NCBI GenBank assembly: GCA_945859605.1
Contig: OX243815.1
Span: 46,014,619 to 46,078,618 of the forward strand
Source of the DNA: Lumbricus rubellus
Lineage: Eukaryota > Annelida > Clitellata > Crassiclitellata > Lumbricidae
DNA length: 64,000 nucleotides
Direction: 5' to 3'
Under the pieces are notes generated by a model. The model ran no database searches, had not been told where the DNA came from, and worked only from the letters and a program-made list of their open reading frames with translations. Shown here piece by piece: positions 1 to 12,100 of the stretch. Positions within the stretch are counted from its first letter, which is position 1; each line of letters starts with the position of its first letter. Both the position numbers and the translations under genes were made by a program.

Positions 1-175
1 CCAAAGAATCATGCAAGCGGAGGTATATGGTCGACGCAGTCGGGGACGACAGAAGAAAAGATGAGAGGACGTCATACAACGGGACTTGAAGCTGCTCAAA
101 ATAAAGAAAGAAGACACTGGAAACAGAGACAAGCACTTGGAGAAGAATCTTAGCGGCTGACCCCCTCGCCAGAGG
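1..175 (+). pseudogene. C-terminal remnant of an RTE-like LINE reverse transcriptase
   Basis: The plus frame starting at base 2 reads a basic tail, GRRSRGRQKKR, then a TGA where this family normally has Trp, then EDVIQRDLKLLKI and a terminal stop near 162. The pattern 'GRxxxGRQKKRW-ED' followed by an Arg/Lys-rich tail is typical of the extreme C-terminus of RTE/BovB-type LINE ORF2 proteins. The in-frame TGA and the absence of anything else show a decayed copy cut by the left window edge. The class is a family-resemblance call. Confidence 0.5.
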
Positions 176-440
176 GAATAATTATAGCCTGAAAAAAAGA
201 GGATTCTTACATCCCAATTCTTCAAAAAAAGATCTAAGATCTATAATTAACTATGCAGATAAGATAGAAAAACCTAACACTCAGCTAGGCAGGACAGATG
301 ATGGTGCATGAATGGCAGAGCGGGTGAAGAAACTGAAAATTTTGAGCATTCCTTCGAATACAAAAACCAATAACCGAGACGAACATTTAATTTTTTAAGG
401 TCGTTATAAATTAAAGTTCTAAGACAATTTAATTTCTAAC

Positions 441-551
441 GAGGTTTCCCGCATCGAGAAGAGAGTTGATGGAACTGCTGCTTCGTCGTCTTCTCGTCCG
501 CGGCGGAGAAATTCCGTTTATTCCAATCAACGCACTATCGTCTTCCGAATC
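441..551 (-). CDS. C2CD3: Tentative exon 12 of the C2CD3-like gene
   Basis: The minus strand shows ttgatacag then 37 open codons starting DSEDDSALIG and ending SINSLLDAGNL before gttaga. Length (111 nt) and phase (0/0) fit exon 11, and the acidic then Arg/Ser-rich composition suits a linker. The AG acceptor lies only a few bases from the (TTTGAT)n tail of the LINE at 556-4371, so the tail supplies most of the pyrimidine-rich stretch. I did not recognise a family motif, so this rests on splice sites and phase alone. Confidence 0.45.
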
Positions 552-3500
552 CTGTATCAAATCAAATCAAAATCAGTTTATTCTGAGACAAACAAGAGAC
601 AAACAAACAAAACCAAGGTATACTGCAAAGAAAAATACTAGACTACACATGAATAAAAATAATGTTCGTAGGACACCTTGATTGAATGAACGGTGAACAC
701 TCAGAAAGGGTCATCCAGAAAGGGACAGGTCCCGCTAACCTGGATAACCCCTGAACGTAAAATGTAAGTCAAGATGGTGAGGTTAGAGATATAAACAGAA
801 AATGGAGATTTTTTTTTAAAAGAAAATACCAGAAAAGAAATAAATGTGGCATAAGATCACACGATCAAAAAAGCCTTTGGCAACAAGCCACAAAACAAAA
901 AAAATAAAAACAAAAAACCCAAAGCAAAACCAAAAAATAAGCAACAAACGTAAGTCAGTAATGGCAACCTGAATCATTAAGCACATGTAAGATAGTAGTA
1001 ATCATATCGAGGCAAAGGAACCAGAGGAAAAACACAATAAGCATCTTGGTAACTATATATTTGAAAATTACTGAGCAGACCTATTACCAGTCGGAAAAAC
1101 CCAGCATCGTAACTATATCAAGTGGGACATTATTTATCATCATTGGTTATGCTACAATATAGCCATGGTTAATTATTAAAAATAACCCAGTTAAACCCAT
1201 CAGATCAGATGGACTCATCAGAATACCTTATGGTTATAACAGATACATCATATGATGGTAAAATAATAATAATTACAACAAGGCGAATAAACAGGTGATA
1301 TTAATAGCTCTAAATTAGACAAACAAGTCAAATATACAAATTCATCAATTGAGCAGGAGAAATCGTTTAAGTGAGTTTTTAAACAGACCAAAAGACAGTA
1401 AACTAGTAAAGTCACCAGGCAATCCATTCCATAGCGAAGGACCCAAATATTTAATTGAGAACTGCTTAATTCTTAAATGAGCAAATTCACTTCTATATGA
1501 ATGCGAGTGCCTGGTGAAATGACCATGAATATCAGAGCCCTTAGTAAAATAATGTTTAAAAGACATAGGCAATAAGTGTAAATGAAAACGAAACATGAAT
1601 AAACAAATCTGGAATTTATTTATCTTAGGTAAAGTTAACAAATTATTGTTTATGAACAGGGGAGCAGTGTGAGCTCTCCAATGAGAACCACAGATTATTC
1701 TTATTGCTCGTTTTTGTAATGTAATCAGGTGATGAAGACGTGAGGGATAATTCGAGCACCAAGAAATATTACAATACGAGAGATATGGAAAAATGAGTGA
1801 ATAGTATAGGTTGATTAGAATGGACTTTGGAAGGCAGTGCTTAATCCTAAGTAAAACCCCAATATTTTTTGCAATCTTTTTGGAAATCGCCATTATGTGT
1901 TCCTTCCAAGTAAGATGTTGATCAACTATAACTCCAAGGAACTTAGAGGAGGTTGTTTGGGCAATGGGGGCATTATTAATTAGGAGTCTGTTGTCCCCGT
2001 ACGTAATTTTCTTTATAGAGTGAAACAGTATAAAATTTGTTTTTTCAAGGTTCAATGAAAGTCTGTTTATTTTAAACCAGTCAGCAATTACTGTTAGTTC
2101 CTCATTAGCTATTTTAAAAAGGTGATCTATGGAAGAGTGGGAAAGAAAGACATTCGTATCATCAGCGAATAAGATGAATTTTAAAACTGAGGAAGTCATT
2201 GATAAATCATTTATATATAGCAAAAATAAAAGCGGACCCAGTATCGATCCCTGTGGCACACCGCAGGAAATGCACAGAGATCGAGACTGTACACCTTTAA
2301 AGTACACATACTGGGTTCTGTCACTGAGATAGTCAATAAACCAGTTTTTAGTAGTTCCTCTAAGTCCATAATATTCAAGTTTTTCTACTAGTATTTTATG
2401 ATTAACCGTATCGAAAGCTTTAGAAAGGTCAAAGAAAATACCTAGCGAAAATTTATTGCTATCCATCGCATCAACAATATTGGATTGCATGTCCAATAGA
2501 GCCATGTATGTAGAAAGACCCCTCTGGAATCCATACTGTGTGGATGATAATAGGCTATATTTATTCAGATATTCAATAACTCTATTAGACATTAGCTTTT
2601 CAAGAATTTTTGAGAAGAAAGATAAGACAGATATAGGTCGGTAGTTATTTAACATATCCCTCTCTCCCGCTTTGTAGATAGGTATAATCTTAGCCATTTT
2701 TAATAAAGTTGGAACTTCACCTGTATTAAATGAAGAATTAATTATGCTACAGAGTGGGGCTGCAATGGCTGTTATAGACAATTTGGCAACTGGTGGACTA
2801 ATGTCATCAGGGCCTGTGGAAAACGAGGCTCTCAATAGGTTGGTAGTTTGAATAATCTCATTAGCAGACGTTGGCACAATTCCAAAAGAAAATCTGGGTG
2901 GAGTAGGCATAAAATACTCATATGTGGTGGATGAATTCGGGATTTTATCAGCCAAAGTCGTACCAATAGTAGTAAAGTACCTGTTAAATGCATTAGCAAT
3001 TTCCCCTGCATCTCGAACCATATCAGATCCAATGCGGAAGGTGTCAGGGAGACAAGACTCTTCCTTAGAGTTCATGATTTGTTTAATTATTTTCCAGGTC
3101 TGGTTGAGGTTATTACCACATTGAAGGAAACAATCAGCATAGTAGCGAGATTCGCTCTCATTTCTAATAGTTTTAAATATATTACGATATTGTGTAAATA
3201 CACGTTTATTATCAACAGAAGGATTCTGTAAATATTTCTTATATAGTCTATTTTTATGTTTACAGGATTTAAGAAGAGCTTTAGACATCCAAGGCTGTTT
3301 AATAGAGCTACGCCCCCTATCTTTCACAAGTGAAAGAGGGAAGGCTTCATCATAAAAACGTTTATAGGCATCAAAGAAGGCTTTGTATGCAATATTAGGC
3401 CCACTGCTAATAGAGAGCTCATCAACAAAAGTCCAGTCAGTTGTGAGAAGGGAATTAATAAAGGTAGATTTGGCCTGATCATTAAATGTACGTTTATAAC

Positions 3501-6150
3501 TAGGAGATAATGAGGTGCGAGAGGAAGGGTAAAGGTCAATACGAAGCAGAACTGGAAGATGGTCTGAGATATCATTTATTAGTATACAGGAGTCTTGTCC
3601 CACACATAAACTATTAGTAAAAATATTATCAATAAGCGTAGCTGAAGTTTCCGTGATTCTAGTTGGTCTAAGTATAGTAGGAATAAACTTGTGAGAAAAC
3701 ATGGTATTGAGAAAAGCCTCAGTCGGGGGGTGCTCCTTATAACGAAGGAGATTAACATTAAAATCACCTGCCAAAAAAACTTGACTTTTAGAATTGGATA
3801 GATTTATCAACGTATTTTCAAAGTCAGTTGTGAAGTCATTAATAGGCTGCCCAGGAGGCCGATAGATAGAGCCTATTATGATATCTTTGCTTTTTGGTTG
3901 AGGCAATTTCACAAACATACTTTCAAAAGTACTCGATTTGGATTTCGTCCAGTCAGCCTGAATGATTTCAAAGACAATATCAGATCTAATAAAAAAGCCA
4001 ACCCCTCCGCTTCCCTTACCAGTTAACCTGGAGCGATGGATAAAGTTAAAGCCGGGGAGTGAAATAGTTGATGCCAGGTCATCAGTAAGCCACGTCTCTG
4101 TAAGAGCCAAAATCATGGTATTGGACTGGGCTAATAAAAGGCAAATTTCAGCCAATTTTAGGTTAATCCCCCGACCGTTAAGATGAGTGATACAGAAATG
4201 ATTAGTAGCCTTAATGTTAGAAAAAAACTCCGGTAATTGTTCAACCTCTTTGTAAGTACTTGAGTAACTAGACCTCATGTTATAGAAGTTGATGTCAGCA
4301 TCAATGCCATCATCCATTAGTAAAAATCTGCACTCATCATTGGTCTCATTCACATCTAGGCAAACAATCAATCAATCGATCAATCCATCAATCAGTCAGT
4401 CAATCAATAATTATTGATAATTGCATAGCGCCTTTCGAAACTGTCAGGCATTGTGGATCAAAGATGCTATTCGTTCTATCTGACTTTTTGTCTATCTATC
4501 CATCTATGGAATTCACATAGCACCCCTTCAAGAAAACTATTCAGAGGTGCTCCCAACCCAGGCATGGCCAAGAGGAAAGTCTTGAGAAGTTTATCAAAAG
4601 AGTAAGACAAGTCATGAGGACGGAAATGCAGGGCAAAGGGGCAAAATAAATGGGGTGTTATTCGAAACAAAGTTACGAAATATTGAGAAAGCCCTATTCT
4701 GTCTGATGGCTCAAAGTCGCCTCTAGAGGCCAAGCATAGACAGCAGCAGCCAGAGTAAGCTGAAGTTAAAGTAAAGAGTTGCCACAGATAGACAGTGCCA
4801 GATGATGGAGGAGACCCTGTAATGGATCCCCTCTGGTAATCCGCATTTCTGAGTACATACACCGAAGTTCATGCACCAGAATGTTGTCTAGCAACTCGTA
4901 TAACAAAGACCAAGATAGTGTTCACTTAAAATTCGTCGATTTATTTATCACTGGTGAAAATCGGCAAGACTTAAGAACGCAACTCACGCTCTTGTAAATC
5001 AAATCATCGAGTATTTTGCTGTCGTTAATCAAATCATCGCCATCTGACAACAGTCGCTGAGGGTCGTCGTCAGACAGACTGAGAAGCGGACTGTCAGCCA
5101 ACGTCTGGATTTCCTGTGTCAGAACAGACAACACAGCCATTCAGCAACTGTACCAGGTTAAAAGGCGCCTTATAAATGGCATGACAAATCACACATAAAT
5201 CCATACATAATAAATTCAACATTGAAGCCTGTAATTGTAATCCTGTAACAGTAAATCTCTAACGATAAATAAACACAATCCTTGTACCTAAAAATCTGTA
5301 AAATTGTAAATAAGTGTAGGCCAGTCACTGTAACCTGAAGCAATATATCTACAATTGCTAAACTGTAATATGTAGTTGTACACCAAACTGTAAATTTGTA
5401 ACCATGAATCCGCAATTGTAAATATGGTAATCGTAAGCCTGCAATTGCAAACCAAACCTCTCACAAAACTTGACAATGAGTCAGGGATTTTTTGAACGTA
5501 CAGTTGTACACAAAATGTGCAGTTCTAAATGGATTTGTGCAGTTGTAGAAGCACTTCTGTGCATTTAAAACTAGAAAAAAGGTCATTGTCCACCGATTGG
5601 AAGTAATTTACCATGGAGGATGGGAAAGGAAAGAAGGAGTTGTGCAGTTCTAAAAATTCCTTAAAAACAGCCCTGCAATGAGTAGCTTACGAGGAAGGAA
5701 AAAGCACCTATCAGCTAAGGAGAAAACATGACAATAGTAAGTCGAAAGTTATGGGATATTGTTATGCTACCTTAAAGTCGTGACCAGTAAGAAAGTCGAG
5801 CATGGAGTCGTCAGCGTCCGATGGATCGGAGTCGATTGGTTTTTCCCTCGGGGTCAAAAGGTCGCTCGGAAGAACATCAAGAGATGCGGGCGATGGATCG
5901 AAAGACAAAGGATCCAAGCTGGAAAAGAAAAAGAATTGACACCTTAAAAACAATCGGTCAATTAGTAAATAAATTTTTATTGATACCAGAAAAATTAAAA
6001 ACTTGAATTAGCCATGTATCAAATATAACACATCAAATTTAGCAAAGAGGCTCTACACATACGGATCTTACAGGTTCTATGATTATATGACAAAACCGAT
6101 AAATGCTGAAATGCTCAAAAATGCTGAAAGAGTTGATTCGTTAAAGTATT

Positions 6151-6196
<46 letters not shown>

Positions 6197-9100
6197 CGTT
6201 GTTATTATTACCGTACATCATTCCATAAAAGAAAAAGACAAGACTCCAAAGTGTCATCTCAACAGAGTAAGGGAGTGGTGGCAATGCTCTGGAGAGGTAG
6301 ATGGCATTTCCCTGTTGAAGAACCACCAACCACATCTGGAACAGGTGCAATGTCTCCATTGGATTAGGGCTTGCATCACAAAAGTGTGGCTGCTTGTACA
6401 GTATTTCAACATCTTGGGTACTTCTGCACGTTTGGCAGCTTTGACGGGTGTGCAAGATGTGACATGGTGTGTTAATCTGTTGTTACTATTATTATTATTT
6501 TCATTATCAGCATAATTATTTTCCTCAAACGTTGTTATATATTTTAAAATCTAAACTAAACCTCGGTTTTGCGGCTGATGATCCAACGTCTTTACTTCCT
6601 GCATTGGAATCCAACGCTGAGATGATCATTTCATTTCGCAACTTCGAACCCTTCGCCAACAGCGCAGTCAGCAAATCTAACCAAAAAAACCACAATAAAA
6701 CATACACTACTTGCCCCTCGCTCACAGACCTTCAATAGGCAGCACTGAGCTTTCTCGGTCGGCAACAGGCTACCTGTAACACCTCAAGGGATCGCCACTG
6801 ATGACTGTTTCCGGCTCACTGTGACTTATTTTGCTATTTGATGAAATTTTCTTGTTGTTATGACAATTAACATCACTTCGGCCAGTTAGCGCAGAGAGCG
6901 CCTCTGAGTAGTTTCTTGAAGAGGCGCTTTATAAATACTCGGAATAAATAAAGGGTAACTCACCAAGTTCTACTCTACCCTTAACACATTGACCGCCAGG
7001 TACGAGATAACTCGTAGTTAAACCAGTCATTTAACATGGCGTGTAGGCGGTTAATGTGTTAAGGCTGTCCTATTTAGATTGGGGTGATAGCACTCCTAAG
7101 AAGATGATTTTGAAACAACGCTACAAAAGCGTCCCAAAATAAATCCCAAAAAACCAAATTTATCGTTTAACATCCCGCATTATTCGACCAATAAAAACTA
7201 ATTTCAAAGTTTACATCTAAAAAGTTCTTGCACCAGAATTCATATAGTGGACCATTTTAGTGGTGTAACTGCAATCGGATATTAACATTGCACCAAAAAT
7301 TCTAGAGAAATAACGACAATGGTAACAAACTCGCAAATTATTTTCACCTTTTTCCTGGGTCCCATCGACGTCCTGCAACCCTGAATGCTGTCCTCCCATT
7401 CTCTGAGCCGCTCTTGAACCCTCTGCTGCTGCTGTCCGACGACTCCTTGGACTTCCTCTTTGCACCGGTCTTATAACCTACAGCAACCACAAAACATAAT
7501 AAAACTAGAAACATGTCGGACTAAATGAAGCCTCAACACAAGACATGGAAATAAAGCCGTGCTGAACGAGCAGGCGGCAGGTGAAACATAGAAAGAAAAA
7601 TATATTGAAACGGATAAGAAAATCTAATCTAATCTTCACTACAGATTTTAGCGATTAATAAATTCGAATCTAATAATCGTTCACTTGCATGGTTAATTTT
7701 TGATTAATTTATACTTATTTTGTGATATCAAGCGGCTAACACACAAGGAAGATAAATGACAATGATGACAACAATAATGATATCAACAACATTACACCAT
7801 GATGATGACCACAGCAACAACACCAATGACATTGACAATAAAAACCAATGATAACGACAACAACAACACCAATCATAATGACAACAACAACACCAATGAT
7901 AACGACAACAACACCAACGACAACAACAACAACATTGACATCAACAATAAAAACCTGGGTCTTGGCTTTCGGTGAAACTGACTTTCGCCCTCCAGGTGGC
8001 GCAGGTGTCACTCTACCCACAGTCGTAGTCTGTGACAGCCGATGTTCCGGACCAAAAGCAGACAACGCGTTTCGTTCCGCCTGCGAGACACCAGATGTCG
8101 CTGCTGCAGATTCACCGTTGTTCGTGGAAAACGGAGGCGGAAAGACGTCGGCAAACGGCGTTCTCCGACCCGAGTTCGCAAAAAGTTGCGCGTCGACACC
8201 AGAGGGCGTTACCCGACCGCTGGCCGTCTGCAAGAAGCGCCACAACGACAAAGAAAAATTTATCATAATTGTTGTCATAAATTTATAAAGCATCGGCACA
8301 GGGAGCAACTCGTCATGTCTAAAAACAATGAAACCATTAACTTAAATGACAATCTCACAACTAGTCCACCACCATGTCATTTTTTGCACTTGAGATTTAG
8401 TTAGCAAGGCCAGAAATGGGCCCACAACGGCTCCACAGTGACACCTATCAAAAGTGCAGTAAAGGGTCAATATAGAAGTCTAATAACAATAAAATCTGAA
8501 CAGTTCACCCTACTAGAGGCACTTCATAAATGCCTAAATAGTAAATACAATACAATACAATATAATATTATTGTTTTAGATCCTGAGTGTCAACGACGGT
8601 TTGTCTTGAAGTGGCCTTGTACAGATTTGCAATTACGATAAGATACGATACAATGCAAGACATAAATATCGTCATACCTTGTGCAGACCTGGTGACTGTA
8701 GGACGCCATCTCCATTGGCTGCAGAATCCGAGTGAAAATCGTGGGGTGCGGGAATGACCCTCGGCGCGTTGATCGGGGGTCGGTTGTAATCCGCTCCTCC
8801 GTACAAATCCAAACTCGGGTCGGGCGTTGGAACGGACGATGCGCCGTCGTAGGAGGCTGAAGAAAAAAACGGTAACATGATTCTTTATGAAGAAAACAGG
8901 CAGCGTGATTCTTCATGAAGGTAAAGAAAACATTATCCTTTCTAAGGGCAAAGGTCACTCGATTCTTTGTGGAGGTAAAGGTAAGATAAATTTTTGTGAG
9001 GGTAAAGGTAACATGACCATTCATGAAGATAAAGGTAGTACGATTCTTTACAAGAGTGAAGGTAACATGATTCTTCATGAAGGAAAAGCTAACATACTGT

Positions 9101-12100
9101 TTACAAAGATTAAGATCAGATGACTGTAAGAAGACAATTTAAGCAACATTCTTTGTGAATTTAAAGGTAATAAAATTCTTTATGAAGGTAGCATGATTCT
9201 TCAAGAAAGCAAAGGTAACGCATTTATTTACCCATAAACCTGTTTCTTTTCGCTAACCTATTGAACTTTGACAGAACTTCTCAAATGGATCATGATGTCA
9301 CACTGTAATCTTAACTGACCAATGATTTATGCACTAAGACTATCATGCTAAAGAAGCAAATACCAGGTAAATTAAATTAAATTAGATTAGATTAGGCTAT
9401 GGGTAAAGGTACATCACATGCAACGTTACAGAATGATGCCATACAGAAGTTGGCATGCTTCTTAAAGAGCATTCGTAAACAGTGAGTGCTGTGTGAATTG
9501 AGCATTAAATGGAAAATGTTCTGAATCCACTCAATCATGCACGACATTTATATAGCACCTTTACAAAAGCTGAGAACGGCTGAATGCTTACACATGATGG
9601 ACTCGAGCGTAATCGAGATCTTCAACTCTGCCACTTTCTCCGCATCAGCTGACAACACCGGAAAAACCCTACAGTGGAAATTCCCAACAAAACACAATTA
9701 AGTAAAATCATCAGATTCACATGGGCATCTAATAGTATCATTATTGTTTTGCCCTGAGGTACATCGTTTCCCCCACGGACTTAGAAAATATAAAAGCAAT
9801 GCATCTGGAATGACAGTGAGGCACGGTGGTGTAGCGGGTATGTACGTTGCCTTGCAGCCGGAGGGTTGCAGGTTCGAATCCACCTCAAGTCGTCGTGTAG
9901 GGACCCTGGGCAAGTCCCTCACTCACAATTGCTCAGCGATTCGGCGTGAAACTTCGATGTAGTGTCCACTTTATAGTCGGGAGCGCTACTGAGTAGTCCC
10001 CCTTGAAGAAGCGCTATATAAATTCTTGAATGAATGAATGAATTAATAAAAACCCTTACGAACCCTGCAACAGGTTTGCTAGCCGTCAGCGCCCCCACGT
10101 TGTCGACCTGCGCCCTTCCAACGAGCACCATCTTAGCGCCGCTTAGCACCTCAAAGACCAAACTCCCCATATCTACGGACAACAAACAAATCATGAATGC
10201 AAACAAGACTTTCCATCATTTGTTCCATCTATAGATTTACATAGCACCTCTTGTGGAATACTACTCAGAGGTGCTCTCAGCTGGAGTGTGAGATGAAGGT
10301 CATTCCAAATGGAAAGACCAACCACAGCATATGCCTGATGTTGGCCAAGAGCAATTCTAGTCCTGGGAACAAAAAGATCAAGATGATCAGCAGAACACAA
10401 TGAGCAAGATGAAGATGCAGATAATTAGACAAGATATCATTAAATTACAAAGATATGACATTGCCTTTGTCCACATGATTCATTATGTAGCAAAGGCAAC
10501 ATGATTCTCCATGAAGATAAAGTTAACACAATTCTTTATGAAGATAAAGGTAATATGATTCTTTACAAAAGTAAAAGTAACATGATTCATTGGATTAGAT
10601 CAATAGATTAGGTATAACACGATTAAATATCAATAGACTAGTATCAATAGATTTGGATATGTTAATAGATCAGATATAAAAAGATTAGATATATCAATAG
10701 AGATATCAATAGAACAGTTATCAATAGATAAGATACCATGTATCAATAAATCAGATATATCAAGATTATATAACAATTAATATTAGTATCAATAGACTAG
10801 ATATATCAATAGATTAGATATCAGTGGATAAGATCAGGTTACCATTCAGGTACTCGACAAACTGCTTAGGGCCGGACCGTACGCTGTATCGAGCCGACGT
10901 CCGGCTCAGCAACCGAATCTGTTGTCTCCCGTCCTCCGGTCTGCAACACATTGCAAGACAGAAACACACATCAACATCCATCACTCTGCCCGTACATACA
11001 ATTAAAAGTTCTTCATTTGGCTTTTAAGTCTCAATTGGTCCTTGCTCCAATGTATCTTTGTGACCTCATGCTTCTTTCCCTCTCTGCCACATCACTGCGT
11101 CCTCTACTCTGCTTGACCTATTTGTTCCCAGCATCAGAACCAGGGACGTAACTAGCAATGGGCTTGGGCCAAACGAAGCTGAAGCCCCCCCAAAATAAAT
11201 CAAGACGTTGCACAGCCCCCTCACACCCCCCACCCCCCGGCACCACTATAGACTACTGCTACCACACTTGTCATGCAAGGCTTAAGACCCCCCTCCCCCC
11301 AAACGAAAAATCCTAGTTACGCAACTGATCAGGACTGCATGGCTCAAACCATATCATTTGCCTAGATAGATTCCTCCATATGAAATGAACTTCCACCATC
11401 GGTTCGCTACGCCAAATGTTCTCTCTGGTAGTCTTTCCTCATCTTTTTCTCGTGTCCTCAAATCCTGCCTTCGATTGCACTGGAAGCTCTTATGAAAGAC
11501 ATCAGCTGAGAGAAAATGGTCATATACAATACAAGTTGCAATGCAATACGAGATTACATGAGCAAAAATATAACTATTAATTAATTAAACACTGAGCTCA
11601 CCTGAACAGTGCCCCTTTGCCATCTTCACCCCAAAAGACGAGTCGTACGTGGGTGATCTCGGGGGCATTCGGCACAAGCCACGTGATCAGAGGGACCTTC
11701 ACCTTCATGTAACATCTCAGGTGGCCGTCGATTTTCGGGGGGAGACTCGTGGCGACCGGGACGTCCTCGTCCGTCCAAGACGCTGAAAGAAATTACGCAA
11801 AACGGAGGCTCATGAATATGTAATTATGTATACATTGTGTATGACCATTTATGTAGAACCTTATCGGAACCTCATGAAGATGCCGAAGTGGCTACCTAAC
11901 GAATTTAAAACTCAAAATATTTTAGAAATCTTTTTCGAGTTGCAGGTGATGCAACGGGTAAACACGCACACTGCGTGCCCGCACTCCAAACAATATGGCT
12001 GCCAACGAATGCAATAAAATTAGAGCGCGACCTATCGACGACATCGCAACATGCATCCCAACATGCAAAGCGTGAGGGTCGGTTAGGGCTCAGGTTAGGC

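Noticed and set aside
7348..7469. Alternative acceptor at 7470 for C2CD3 exon 8
   Set aside because: It gives an exon 8 of 122 nt whose phase does not fit exon 9. The acceptor at 7478 does, and it has a better pyrimidine tract.
8868..9225. Regular ~30-bp repeats resembling a CRISPR array
   Set aside because: The units are adjacent without unique spacers, and the genome is animal. It is a minisatellite.
9825..9885. Possible tRNA gene
   Set aside because: The A/B-box-like head is followed by a SINE body and tail and recurs in many copies. No proper cloverleaf could be drawn by eye.
10060..10172. Stronger-looking GTAAGG donor for C2CD3 exon 4
   Set aside because: It would end the exon in phase 0 and break exon 5. 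The donor at 10063 keeps the phase, and the resulting VAGVFPVLSA aligns with the family at equal length.
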